A stretch of 32,298 bases of DNA from Methanarcanum sp963640855 (GCA_963640855.1 CAVIAJ010000018.1:1-32298); one strand, 5' to 3'; counted from the stretch's first letter, positions 16,580-25,386 are shown. Numbers and translations: made by a program. The notes: a model not told the origin generated them from the sequence alone.

Positions 16580-17450
16580 TCCTGCACGCATCGAGAATAC
16601 GCATGGCGGCGGGATTGAGGGGATCCGTGTTGTTGATTACACCTGCGAATAACTTCGCTTTCTTGGTTTCCCCTTTCTCGATGAGACACATAGCCATAAT
16701 TTCCAATGCCGTAATGTTGGAGTAATCGATATGCAGTGCACGGTTCGCATAATTAGCCGCCGCAGGTATCTTTCCCGTCATGTACATCACATACGCCTGC
16801 AATGCAAGCGAATCCGCATTCTTCTTGTCGGTATGTTCTTTGGCGACTTTTACGGCACCTTTCACATCCCCTTTCCTGAGAAGAACGGATGCAAGATTGC
16901 GGAGGGTATCGTATGTTTCGTCCTCTTTTACAAGAGATTCCGCTTCCGAAAGTGCTTTTGTGTATTCTCCTACGGAACACAGAATATCGCACAGAAGAAT
17001 ACTTTCTCCGACGGTATCGCACCCGCGTTCGGTCATGAGTTCCAATGCATCTTCGGATTCGCCGATCATCATCAGTGTTCTGGCGATTTCGGGTACCTTC
17101 GGACGGTCGTCGCGGTAATCTTTCATCAGTTCATATGCATCTTCGGCTCTGCCGAGTGCTCTGACAGACAATCCGATATCGAAACGTAAGACATTGTCTT
17201 CGGTAACGGAATCCAAAACGGAATCCACAATATCCTGACATTCATCCTCATCTTCAGTGACTTTCAGTAACGACGCGCATTTCAATTTGACATTGATGTC
17301 ATCAACGGAAGACGATAATTCAACGGTCTTCTTACATGCATCATCGTATTTTTCGTTCCTGATGTCCTCGGCGATGTCATTGAATGCCTTTTCGATATCC
17401 ATCCCGGAGCGTATCTCCGACTCGGTTTTAAAACCCACGTAAGGTTTCAT
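16548..17450 (-). CDS. TPR-like helical repeat protein
   Basis: A 300-residue soluble protein made of paired helices that resemble tetratricopeptide repeats (for example AYELMKDYRDDRPKVPEIARTL, broken into helix pairs; LASVLLRKGDVKGAVKVAKE; YANRALHIDYSNITALEIMA). It probably acts as a protein-interaction scaffold. The open frame extends 36 codons upstream to 17558, but that part lies inside the DUF998 gene and does not look like protein. The ATG at 17450 forms an ATGA overlap with the DUF998 stop and gives a natural start (MKPYVGFKTE). It is therefore translationally coupled to that gene. The partner is unknown. Its end overlaps trkH tail-to-tail by 32 bases. Confidence 0.75.
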   Translation of the reverse strand: MKPYVGFKTESEIRSGMDIEKAFNDIAEDIRNEKYDDACKKTVELSSSVDDINVKLKCASLLKVTEDEDECQDIVDSVLDSVTEDNVLRFDIGLSVRALGRAEDAYELMKDYRDDRPKVPEIARTLMMIGESEDALELMTERGCDTVGESILLCDILCSVGEYTKALSEAESLVKEDETYDTLRNLASVLLRKGDVKGAVKVAKEHTDKKNADSLALQAYVMYMTGKIPAAANYANRALHIDYSNITALEIMAMCLIEKGETKKAKLFAGVINNTDPLNPAAMRILDACRITSSTGKASS

Positions 17451-18034
17451 TCGTCGATGAGTTCGAAAATAACTCTCCAGAAACCAGTAGGTTTGAAAAG
17501 ACCTATGCTGAATAAGAACAGCCATACAAGACCCAATATCACAACAATCGGTTCCCACAGCTCAAACTCAAACCTCACTACCGCAAACAAACCGAGACAG
17601 AGCATGACAAACGTCATCGCAGACTGAACTCCGCGGCCTTTGTTCATATCTCTCATTGTGTAGAGAATAACTCCCATAACCGCGAGAACACCGAATGCTG
17701 TCGCGAAGAAGTAATGAAACGCCCCTGTGTTGAGATTGAAGACTCCGACAAACGACAGAAATATTCCCGACGCAGATGCGATATACGCACCGGCAACACC
17801 TCCTCCCGTATCCTCTTCCGCAAGAAGGTAGAAGAAAATCAGGATTGAAATTCCCGTAACAATGCAGGCAGCGTTGAATAATACGGCGGTGACAGGTTCC
17901 GCGGATATCCCCATATCGGACAGAGACATCGTACCGAATTTCCAATTCGGATCGCAGTTTGCGGCAATTGCCCACATTCCCGAGAAGAACAGAGATATAA
18001 CCAATCCGAAACGACCCAAAGTTTTGGTATCCAT
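17447..18034 (-). CDS. DUF998 family membrane protein
   Basis: A 195-residue protein with six hydrophobic segments spread over nearly all its length, matching the DUF998 pattern: an N-terminal helix, a short polar DPNWKFGTMSLSDMG stretch reminiscent of the family's NYISDLG motif, then paired helices. The function of the family is unknown. It overlaps the TPR-like gene by 4 bases and probably forms a two-gene operon with it. A TATA-like agtatatgc lies about 38 bases before the ATG, divergent from the ATPase promoter. Confidence 0.8.
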   Translation of the reverse strand: MDTKTLGRFGLVISLFFSGMWAIAANCDPNWKFGTMSLSDMGISAEPVTAVLFNAACIVTGISILIFFYLLAEEDTGGGVAGAYIASASGIFLSFVGVFNLNTGAFHYFFATAFGVLAVMGVILYTMRDMNKGRGVQSAMTFVMLCLGLFAVVRFEFELWEPIVVILGLVWLFLFSIGLFKPTGFWRVIFELIDE

Positions 18035-18138
18035 GCCGCATCACCGTTGATAAATCAATCTGTTGTTGCATATACTCTTTATCCCCGTTTCCTACATCAT
18101 AACGGAATATATCCTTCCGAAAGATACTTTGTTACAAT

Positions 18139-18148
18139 CTTTTTATCT
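18139..18148 (+). promoter_or_regulatory. TATA-like box of the ATPase/DUF4435 pair
   Basis: The stretch ctttttatct is centred about 28 bases before the ATG at 18172. An earlier ATG (18161) reads into a stop after four codons, so 18172 is preferred and the mRNA is nearly leaderless. The imperfect palindrome cggaatatatccttccg just upstream could bind a regulator. Confidence 0.4.
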
Positions 18149-18171
18149 ACTCAGCACCCGATGTACGGTAC

Positions 18172-19209
18172 ATGAGGCTGAGATACGTTGCCGTCTACGG
18201 ACTGTTCGGAAGTTATGACAACGTCATCGAACTGAACGGTGACGGTCTGACATTCATCCATTCGTTAAACGGAATGGGTAAGAGCATGACTCTGAAGCTC
18301 ATCTGCATGTTATTCGACGGTGACGAAGAAGGCCTTCTTTCCGTACCTTTCCAGAAAATGGATTTGGAATTCGACGACGGAACCATAATCTTTGTAGACA
18401 GAAGGAACGGACTTCAGGTACGTATTTCCAAGAACGAAGTGGATACCGACACAACAATCGCCAAAGTCGGAGAGATGTACGATGTTCTGTATCTCTCTGC
18501 GGAAAGGATTGTCACTTACGGAAAAGACGGTTCGGTGAAAAGTACGGTAGATGTTCTGCAGGATGACATCGACAGACGTCTTTCGGCATCTGCGGACAGT
18601 GCGGAAATTACGACTGGAGAAAAAATGTGCGAAGATCTCAGCGAAGGCGATTTTATCAACAGATGCAGAGATCTTAAAGCAAAAACGGAATTCATCGCGG
18701 ATGCGGGAATCAACGTAAAACTTCCTTCAGGCATAAGATTCCCTCCTAACAGAATGGAATATTCCTCCGACAGAGAAAAATACAGAAAACTCCTGGCTTC
18801 GCTGAGCGATTGGATCGATGAAAACTACATCTTTGCGGAATCTCTGGTTACGTATTTGGATATCGTCAACAGCATGTTCACCAACAAGAAACTGGCAGTC
18901 AGTGACCGCGGAAAATTGATTGCAGTACTGAACAGCGGAAATACGATTTCTCTCGACAGACTTTCCGCCGGCGAAAAACACCTGCTGATTATTTTCTACA
19001 ATCTCCTTTTCATTACACATCCCGATATGACAGTAATAATCGACGAACCTGAAATATCGCTGCATGTGGGATGGCAGCAGAGATTATGCAGTCTTTTCCT
19101 CGACATAAGCAGAATAAGACACATCGATCTGCTTGTGGCCACCCACTCCCCTCAGATTATTCATGACAGATGGGATCTGGCGCATGAACTGGGGGCCGAT
19201 CATGCGTGA
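18172..19209 (+). CDS. ABC-type AAA ATPase, PARIS AriA-like
   Basis: A 345-residue single ATPase domain of the SMC/Rad50/OLD-like (AAA_15/AAA_21) type. Walker A is NGMGKS (residues 33-38), the ABC signature is LSAGEK (264-269), Walker B is VIIDEPE with D291 and E292, and the H-switch is THSPQ (H325). A helical insert lies between about residues 110 and 250. It has no TOPRIM domain of its own; the next gene supplies it, overlapping by 8 bases. An AAA ATPase plus a DUF4435 protein is the layout of the two-gene PARIS anti-phage system, in which the ATPase holds the nuclease until triggered. The protein is shorter than I recall for known AriA proteins, so other ATPase/DUF4435 pairs remain possible. 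Confidence 0.75.
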   Translation: MRLRYVAVYGLFGSYDNVIELNGDGLTFIHSLNGMGKSMTLKLICMLFDGDEEGLLSVPFQKMDLEFDDGTIIFVDRRNGLQVRISKNEVDTDTTIAKVGEMYDVLYLSAERIVTYGKDGSVKSTVDVLQDDIDRRLSASADSAEITTGEKMCEDLSEGDFINRCRDLKAKTEFIADAGINVKLPSGIRFPPNRMEYSSDREKYRKLLASLSDWIDENYIFAESLVTYLDIVNSMFTNKKLAVSDRGKLIAVLNSGNTISLDRLSAGEKHLLIIFYNLLFITHPDMTVIIDEPEISLHVGWQQRLCSLFLDISRIRHIDLLVATHSPQIIHDRWDLAHELGADHA

Positions 19210-20056
19210 CCGCATAAATTCCGACGACATCGCCAATACGGTATCGATGCTGAGATCTTCCTTCAAAGGAACGATATTGGTAGTCGAAGGTTCCACGGAC
19301 AGCAGACTTTACGGTAAATTTCTAGATAAAGAGAATACCGAAACCGTGATAGCGCACAGCAGACAGAATGTAAACGGAGCCGTAAGAGAATCCGTGAAAA
19401 GGAACGATAAGAACACAATCGGAATAATCGATTCCGATTTAGACCGTATTAACAACGTGAAAAGAGATCCTCCGATATTCCAAACGGATGCACGTGACAG
19501 CGAAAGCATGATGTTCATGAGCGATGCGTTCAACGACGTAATCGCGGAATATTCCGATCTTGACAGTCTCGACGCATTCGTAAAAAGATACGGCGATCCG
19601 AGGAAAGCAATATACAATGCGTGTTATCCCCTCGGAATACTGATGAATATCTCCAACAGAGAAGGTTACAACCTGTCGTTCAAGAATCCTCCGTTCGAAT
19701 ATTTCATCGACCGCCGTTCGCTGAAATGTGACATCAGAAGAATGTGCGAACACATCGCGGACAGAAGCGAAGGTTCCTGGGTTTCTCCTGCAAAATTAAC
19801 CAACAAAGTATTCGACGAAAGAAAATACGATCCGATGATTGTATGCAGAGGGCACGATATTGCGGATGTATTCGCCTTCGCTCTGAGAGAGATTTTCGGA
19901 GGATATAACGCGAAAAATATCACGGGAAATCAGGTATCCGGAGCGCTGAGACTTGCGTACGGAAGAGAAGATTTCCGCAGAACGGATCTTTTTACATCAT
20001 CCGACAAATGGACGAATGAAAGAAAAATTCCGTTATGGGATTTGGTCAGACCCTGA
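19202..20056 (+). CDS. DUF4435 (TOPRIM-fold) protein, PARIS AriB-like
   Basis: A 284-residue protein with an N-terminal TOPRIM-like fold of the DUF4435 family. The expected acidic residues are present: E29 in ILVVEGSTD, D77 and D79 in GIIDSDLD, and a later DSESMM segment (E101) typical of the family. The C-terminal half is helical and unassigned. In PARIS the DUF4435 subunit AriB is the toxic effector nuclease released from the ATPase. The longer open frame from 19133 lies inside the ATPase gene; the ATG at 19202 (ATGCGTGA overlap) gives the natural start. The gene ends 11 bases inside the converging xseB. Base usage looks like that of its neighbours, so there is no obvious sign of very recent transfer. 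Confidence 0.75.
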   Translation: MRDRINSDDIANTVSMLRSSFKGTILVVEGSTDSRLYGKFLDKENTETVIAHSRQNVNGAVRESVKRNDKNTIGIIDSDLDRINNVKRDPPIFQTDARDSESMMFMSDAFNDVIAEYSDLDSLDAFVKRYGDPRKAIYNACYPLGILMNISNREGYNLSFKNPPFEYFIDRRSLKCDIRRMCEHIADRSEGSWVSPAKLTNKVFDERKYDPMIVCRGHDIADVFAFALREIFGGYNAKNITGNQVSGALRLAYGREDFRRTDLFTSSDKWTNERKIPLWDLVRP

Positions 20057-20276
20057 ATTCTTCTTTCTTAAGACCTTCTGCGCTGTTCATGAGCTTCTGA
20101 ACTTTTCTTTCGCTTTCATCGAGAATCTTTCTGCATCTGTCTCTGAGTTCCACCGCTTCCGCGTAGATTTTAAGACTCTCATCAAGGCTCAGATTTCCGC
20201 CCTCGAGTTTCTTAACGAGTTCTTCCAGCTTGTTCATTGATTCTTCGAAGGACATTTCATTGGTATCTGCCATCAT
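20046..20276 (-). CDS. xseB: Exodeoxyribonuclease VII small subunit
   Basis: A 76-residue, all-helical, charged protein with the XseB signature (SFEESMNKLEELVKKLEGG, then LSLDESLKIYAEAVELRDRC), the normal length for the family. It forms the long coiled-coil assembly that holds XseA. It starts ATGATG, overlapping the xseA stop by 4 bases, so the two are coupled. It overlaps the converging DUF4435 gene by 11 bases. Confidence 0.93.
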   Translation of the reverse strand: MMADTNEMSFEESMNKLEELVKKLEGGNLSLDESLKIYAEAVELRDRCRKILDESERKVQKLMNSAEGLKKEEFRV

Positions 20277-21598
20277 CTCACTTCCGTAATATCCGCTGCG
20301 ACTTCTCCGTCTTTCATTTTAACCGTAATCTTTTCACCGACCGACAGTGATTTCACGGACGTAATCACTTCGCCGTCGGCGTTTCTTATCATTGTGTATC
20401 CTCTGTCCAACACCCTGTTGGGATCGAGACCGCCGAGGATACCGTCTGCAGCCTCCAATGCCATGGATTTTTCTTTGATCTGCGATATGATCGATCTGTC
20501 CGATCTTCCCGTAAGATCGTCGAGATGCATCAGATTCTGATTCACTCTGTCCGTAAGACGTCTCGGATCCAATTTCATATCGGCTGTGTGGAATCTTAAT
20601 TTATCACTGCTGAGTCTGTTTCCGAGACCCACATCCATGCGGAGACACAGATGATCGAAATTACTTCTTAACGATGAAACTGTAACCTGAGCGTTCTTCG
20701 GAGAAATTCTTCCTTCCGCACTCTCGAATCTCGCTCTCATTGCGGAAACAACGCCTTCCAATGACATTCCCGCTCTTCTCATAAGATTGCCGATGTTACG
20801 TAATTCGTCGGCTCTGTCGGGAGTTGCAATCATTGCCGCAGCGGTCGGTGTCTCCGCATACTTATCCGCGGCCAAATCCGCAAGGGATTTGTCGGTCGCA
20901 TGACCCACGGCGGAAATTACCGGGACTTTCGAAGCGACAACAGCTCTTACAACGATCTCAGAATTGAATGCGGAAAGATCTTCTTTCGAACCTCCGCCTC
21001 TTCCTACAATGATAGCATCGACTCCGACATTATTGAGCATTTCAATTCCTGAAACAATCGATTCCGGTGCACCGTCACCCTGTACGGTTGCGGGTGCAAG
21101 TAAAATATCAACAGGGAATCTTCTCGCCGTTGTGTCGATGATATCTTTAATCACCGCGCCTGTGGGAGACGTAACAACTCCGATTACTTTCGGGAATCTC
21201 GGGGGCTCTCTTTTTCTTTCGGCTTCGAATAAACCTTCCCTGAGAAGTTTCGCGGTAAGTTCTTCCAATTTCTTCTGTAATTCTCCTTTTCCGTACTGGA
21301 AAAGAGATTCCACTTTGAAACTGAATGATCCGTTTTTGGTGTAATACGAAGCGGAACCGAAAGCACAGATCATCATCCCGTCTTTGATTTCGAATCCGAC
21401 TCTCGATGCGGAATATCTGAACAAAGCACAGCGTACAACTGAGTCTTTATCCTTCAGATCAAAATAAATATGCCCGGAAGAAGCCCTTTTCGCACCGCTT
21501 ACCTCTCCGATGACGGATATGTTACGTAAGGAATCGGTGTACGTGACAACGGAATTCACGCGCTCGTTGAACTGTGTAACTGTGAGTTCCTCTGCCAT
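20273..21598 (-). CDS. xseA: Exodeoxyribonuclease VII large subunit
   Basis: The catalytic subunit of exonuclease VII, which degrades single-stranded DNA into oligonucleotides. It has an N-terminal OB-fold (about residues 5-95, ISVIGEVSGAKRASSGHIYF) and the catalytic domain with VIGVVTSPTGAVIKDI, IVGRGGGSKEDLSAFN and SAVGHATDKSLADLAADKYA. A coiled-coil region follows, and the C-terminal segment ends with LDRGYTMIRNADGEVI. From the ATG at 21598 it is 441 residues, close to E. coli XseA (456). An upstream in-frame ATG at 21682 would add 28 residues that do not look like the family. This is mainly a bacterial enzyme, so its presence here suggests old horizontal transfer. Confidence 0.92.
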   Translation of the reverse strand: MAEELTVTQFNERVNSVVTYTDSLRNISVIGEVSGAKRASSGHIYFDLKDKDSVVRCALFRYSASRVGFEIKDGMMICAFGSASYYTKNGSFSFKVESLFQYGKGELQKKLEELTAKLLREGLFEAERKREPPRFPKVIGVVTSPTGAVIKDIIDTTARRFPVDILLAPATVQGDGAPESIVSGIEMLNNVGVDAIIVGRGGGSKEDLSAFNSEIVVRAVVASKVPVISAVGHATDKSLADLAADKYAETPTAAAMIATPDRADELRNIGNLMRRAGMSLEGVVSAMRARFESAEGRISPKNAQVTVSSLRSNFDHLCLRMDVGLGNRLSSDKLRFHTADMKLDPRRLTDRVNQNLMHLDDLTGRSDRSIISQIKEKSMALEAADGILGGLDPNRVLDRGYTMIRNADGEVITSVKSLSVGEKITVKMKDGEVAADITEVR

Positions 21599-21712
21599 AA
21601 TTCCGTGAATGCGGACGGATGTTATTATTGTGTCGGATTCACAGCCATTTACCGACAGACCCGAGCCGTCGCCGACGGACATAATTATCTATGATATTGC
21701 ACTAATCCGTTT

Positions 21713-22171
21713 ATGGCCTGCGAATGTGCTGAAATGACCGTTGAAAAGATTTCCGAACATGTTTCCGATGACTGCAAACAGTTTTCGGAAAAGATTCTTG
21801 AAGTTTACAACGCGCCGTTCATCAGAGAAGTGGGCATAGAAATCGAAAAAATTTCATCGGAAGAAGTTTCCCTTTATCTAGACATTCAGCCGAAACACAT
21901 CAACAGCCGCGGTTTCGTACACGGAGGCGTAATCTACACACTCATGGATCACAGCCTCGCATTCGCGTCGAATCTCTGCGGCGAAGCCGTAGGGCAGAGT
22001 TCCAACGTAATCTACCACAGGCCCGTTAAAGAAGGAAGACTTTATTCAAAACTCACGATCATCAACAAATCGAAGAATCTTTTGATTTTCGACGTAAAGG
22101 TCACATGCAACGGGAAACTGATTGCATCGTCGACAATGACCGCATTCAGACTTCCGGGTGATGGAAAATGA
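21713..22171 (+). CDS. PaaI-type hotdog-fold thioesterase
   Basis: A 152-residue hotdog-fold protein of the PaaI/YbgC-like acyl-CoA thioesterase group. The key sequence is SRGFVHGGVIYTLMDHSLAFA, which has the HGG loop and the catalytic acidic residue (Asp) of PaaI relatives. NVIYHRPVKEGRLYSK and the last strand of the fold follow. It probably hydrolyses an aryl- or acyl-CoA; the substrate is unknown. The start is the ATG at 21713, with 21734 as an alternative. It overlaps the next gene by 4 bases. Confidence 0.88.
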   Translation: MACECAEMTVEKISEHVSDDCKQFSEKILEVYNAPFIREVGIEIEKISSEEVSLYLDIQPKHINSRGFVHGGVIYTLMDHSLAFASNLCGEAVGQSSNVIYHRPVKEGRLYSKLTIINKSKNLLIFDVKVTCNGKLIASSTMTAFRLPGDGK

Positions 22172-22605
22172 GAAGATCCTGTCCCTACTGCGGTGAAGAA
22201 GTTCCCTCTTTCAGCGTAACATGCCCAAAGTGTTACCGCGAAATACCCAGAGAAGAAAAAAAGGAAGAAAAACGCAGAGGTCCTTCGATATCCGACGACA
22301 GAGCGCCTGCCACTCAGACCTACAGCAAAACAATAATCCTGTTACTTGCAATCCTTCCCGCACTCTTCGGAATTATGGGTATGGCGCAGATTTATCAGAA
22401 GAAGACGGAAAGAGGTCTCAAATTCCTTGCAGTCGGATTGATTTCATTCCTGATTATGGCCCTCTGTATGTATCAGATGATTACGTCCGGAGGCTGGGCA
22501 TTCCTTCTGTTCGGTCTTGCGGTAATTTCCCTTTTGGTGTATCTGGGAACATTCATCGCACAGCTGTTCGATGCATATGCCAGAACGTTGTTTAACTTCA
22601 GATAA
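22168..22605 (+). CDS. Zinc-ribbon membrane protein
   Basis: A 145-residue protein. An N-terminal zinc ribbon (CPYC at residues 5-8, CPKC at 19-22) is followed by a charged linker (about 23-50) and three hydrophobic segments (about 54-75, 84-105, 108-135). The glycine-poor hydrophobic part resembles TM2-type small membrane proteins, but I do not assign a family. It starts four bases inside the thioesterase gene, so the two are translationally coupled. Function is unknown. Confidence 0.7.
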   Translation: MRRSCPYCGEEVPSFSVTCPKCYREIPREEKKEEKRRGPSISDDRAPATQTYSKTIILLLAILPALFGIMGMAQIYQKKTERGLKFLAVGLISFLIMALCMYQMITSGGWAFLLFGLAVISLLVYLGTFIAQLFDAYARTLFNFR

Positions 22606-22609
22606 ATAA

Positions 22610-22654
22610 CTGAAATAACAATAATAACAGCAATGAGTTTATAAGTTATTTCAG
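22610..22654 (+). promoter_or_regulatory. TATA box inside a 10-bp dyad, addB promoter
   Basis: The perfect inverted arms ctgaaataac (22610-22619) and gttatttcag (22645-22654) are 25 bases apart. Between them lies the TATA-like tttataa (22638-22644), about 28 bases before the addB ATG. The right arm covers the region just before the expected transcription start, so a bound dimer would block initiation. It could also act as a hairpin ending the upstream transcript. Confidence 0.5.
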
Positions 22655-22668
22655 ACAATGGGGAATCC

Positions 22669-25386
22669 ATGATTAGTGCAGCGAAGAATATCGATGAACT
22701 GCACGACGAAGTAAAGGATTATGACATCGTTCTCTGCAACGATGCCCCTCTGGCGCTGGCATTGAACAACAGGTTGGACATTACAAGGATTGGTACATTC
22801 GCCGTCACCCCCAGACAGTTGGCGGGCGATATGGCATTGGATATCCTCGGTTGCGGCCTCTGTGACGATGTCGAAGTCGTATGGAAGGTATCGGAAATCA
22901 CCGGTTACAGACTGAGATATGTTCACGGTGAAATCGAAAACATCAAAATGATGATGAAGTACACCGACGACGTCAGAAGCAAATTGGGAAAGATGTCGCA
23001 GAGAGTGTATGACGAATTCATCGAAATGCCTACACTCGAGAAAGCGATGAAAGCATTCGACGTGAATTCTTCCGATATTTACAACGGAAAAAAAATCGCC
23101 GTTATAGGATTGGACCTGTTCGACAATCTCGACAAACATTTCACACCTCCTCCGGACAAATACGAGGAAATCAGCCTCTTCAAAAGAGGAACATATGAGA
23201 TTGACGAAATCAGAGAACTCAGCAACGACCGTCAGATTGCGGAGAACGTTGTCAGCCTGATTAACAGAGATAACGCAAAAGATTTCGCGATTGTACTCGA
23301 CGTCGGCGGAAACATCGCCAATGCAGTCCGTTCGGCACTTTACAGAAAAAGACTCCCTTTCATCAATTCACTTTATCTCAAAGATCTGAACCATGTCAGG
23401 GATTTCCTTGAATTCATTTCTTTATCGCTGACATTTGAAACCGTGAAAGTATCGCAGATCAGAGAATTGCTTTCGACCTACGGAGGATATATCAATTCCA
23501 AGTATGACGAATATCTCGCCGTCAATTTCTCATCGTTCTGCGATAACGAAAGAACATGCGAGTTGCTGCAGGTTATGAAAGATATCTGCAGTATGACGTA
23601 CCTGCAGGTCTGCGAAAAGATTGCAAAAGGCAAGAGTGCATCGCAGATCAAAGTACTCCTCGGAGATCTCGATCTGAAGGAAACGGAAGTAAACAGGGCC
23701 GACACATCGGATATGATCTATGCAGTCAACAACATCAACGACCTCAAACACAACGAGGAAATTCCCGACAACGAGAAAGAAGGAGTTCTTCTCGTCGACT
23801 GTAAAAACTCAGTCTACATCGACCGTCCCGTTGTAATTTATGTGGGAATCGGACAGGAATGGGAAAGAGATCTCAGTTTCCTGAATCTCGTAGATTACAG
23901 ACTCAAAGACGAAGAGAATGACAGAAACCTCGAAAAATTCCAGGTACTGCTGCAGCAGGGAAGCAGAAGAATCTACGTCGTGAACACGATCAAAGACGGA
24001 AACGATGCAAAACCCTGCGGTTATTTCGATATACTTTCCAGAAAAACCGCGTCGAAGTTCAGCGAAGTTTGTGAAAACACAATCCGCGGACCCTGGGTTG
24101 CAACACCTGAACCGATTGTAATGGAATACGGCGAAGTCGGCCCCGAAGATGAAAAAGGAAAACCGTTTTCCAAGACATCGTACGACAATTTCGCATCCTG
24201 CCCCAGGGAATTCATGTACGGAATCATCCTCGGAAGCCCCGATAAAAACAGCACCGTTGTCGGAAATATGCTCCATGAATATGCCGAATTCAGGATAACA
24301 TATCCGGAACTCGCCGCAAAGCACACAACCGATTATTTCTCAGACATAATCACTGAAAAATGCTGCGGACTCTTTTCTCCGGAAGCACGTGCGGTCGAAT
24401 CTTCGAAAATAAGAAACTCGATTTCCAACATCGACAGATTCGTCGAGAAGATGGGATTCGATAAAATCGCAAAAATCGACACATCCATCGTCAAAAACAA
24501 TGTCGATGACAAAAAGAAAGGATTCAACACCTTCATCGTCGCCGAAGGACAGACTTACGGCAGCGATATAACCGAGATCGAATGCATTTCCGAAGACAAG
24601 AGAATGGGCGGAATCTTCGATGTCATCGTCAACGACCGCATCTATGATTTTAAAACGGGAAACCCGCATAAAATCGAAGAAATAAGAGACGACATGGACA
24701 GGGAAAAGAAGCACGATTTCAACCTGGAATTCCAGTGCATGTTCTATCTTTCCATGTTGGAAGAGAAGGTGAAAAGCGACAGATACAGATTCTCACTCTT
24801 CTACACCAACGACAACATCAACAAAACCGCAACAGGTACCGAATTCGATATTGAGTCCAACATGAGGCATGTCGAACTTATCGAGAACAAAGAATACTAT
24901 ATCAAGAACTACCTCGCAAAAGAGAAAGTTCTGAAAAAGACCTACCAACCCGTTGAAAACTGTACCGACGGATTGGTCGATGTCATTCTTTCCGCAGGTG
25001 AAAGCGAACTCAGGAGGGTTTTCGATTTACTGAATGAGAACTCGAAATACGATGTTGCGGGAGACCCTGTCTGTGCACCTGCGATTGATTACGTAATCAG
25101 GGAAACGGGTGCCACCAAGAGTGTCGCCAAAAAGATTGCGGAAGGGTTCGTAAAAGACATCGCGAAGAAAAATGTCGATACCGAAGTATTCTGCTCCGGC
25201 AACAGCATGTTCGTAACAAAGAATGCTCTCGCAGACTTCAGGGAACAGATTGCCAAGGATTACGACAGTGCGAAGAGCATGTACGGCAAAGGTCATCCCG
25301 CCGTACCGATCATAAACTGCAAGAGATGCTACTTTAACGATATCTGTACCGCAATACCCACAGAAGGAGGTGAGACCGATGCCTGA
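22669..25386 (+). CDS. addB: AddB-like nuclease subunit with Fe-S cluster
   Basis: A 905-residue protein resembling AddB/RecB-family exonuclease subunits. The N-terminal about 500 residues resemble a UvrD-type helicase fold but show no Walker A. The C-terminal part has a PD-(D/E)XK nuclease: SKTSYDNFASCPREF, GGIFDVI...YDFKTG and NLEFQCMFYLSMLE. Four cysteines, C511 and C884-x2-C887-x5-C893, match the [4Fe-4S] pattern of AddB and Cas4. In AddAB the subunits process broken DNA ends for recombination. It overlaps addA by 8 bases. AddAB is mainly bacterial; archaea usually resect with HerA-NurA and Mre11-Rad50. It is expressed from its own dyad-flanked promoter. Confidence 0.8.
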   Translation: MISAAKNIDELHDEVKDYDIVLCNDAPLALALNNRLDITRIGTFAVTPRQLAGDMALDILGCGLCDDVEVVWKVSEITGYRLRYVHGEIENIKMMMKYTDDVRSKLGKMSQRVYDEFIEMPTLEKAMKAFDVNSSDIYNGKKIAVIGLDLFDNLDKHFTPPPDKYEEISLFKRGTYEIDEIRELSNDRQIAENVVSLINRDNAKDFAIVLDVGGNIANAVRSALYRKRLPFINSLYLKDLNHVRDFLEFISLSLTFETVKVSQIRELLSTYGGYINSKYDEYLAVNFSSFCDNERTCELLQVMKDICSMTYLQVCEKIAKGKSASQIKVLLGDLDLKETEVNRADTSDMIYAVNNINDLKHNEEIPDNEKEGVLLVDCKNSVYIDRPVVIYVGIGQEWERDLSFLNLVDYRLKDEENDRNLEKFQVLLQQGSRRIYVVNTIKDGNDAKPCGYFDILSRKTASKFSEVCENTIRGPWVATPEPIVMEYGEVGPEDEKGKPFSKTSYDNFASCPREFMYGIILGSPDKNSTVVGNMLHEYAEFRITYPELAAKHTTDYFSDIITEKCCGLFSPEARAVESSKIRNSISNIDRFVEKMGFDKIAKIDTSIVKNNVDDKKKGFNTFIVAEGQTYGSDITEIECISEDKRMGGIFDVIVNDRIYDFKTGNPHKIEEIRDDMDREKKHDFNLEFQCMFYLSMLEEKVKSDRYRFSLFYTNDNINKTATGTEFDIESNMRHVELIENKEYYIKNYLAKEKVLKKTYQPVENCTDGLVDVILSAGESELRRVFDLLNENSKYDVAGDPVCAPAIDYVIRETGATKSVAKKIAEGFVKDIAKKNVDTEVFCSGNSMFVTKNALADFREQIAKDYDSAKSMYGKGHPAVPIINCKRCYFNDICTAIPTEGGETDA

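Noticed and set aside
17451..17558. 36-codon upstream extension of the TPR-like gene
   Set aside because: It lies wholly inside the DUF998 gene and is not repeat-like; the ATG at 17450 makes a normal ATGA overlap.
19133..19201. Upstream extension of the DUF4435 gene
   Set aside because: It overlaps the conserved THSPQ end of the ATPase; the ATG at 19202 gives a normal 8-base overlap and a natural N-terminus.
21599..21682. 28-codon N-terminal extension of xseA
   Set aside because: It does not resemble the family, whereas the ATG at 21598 begins directly before the OB-fold and gives the usual length.
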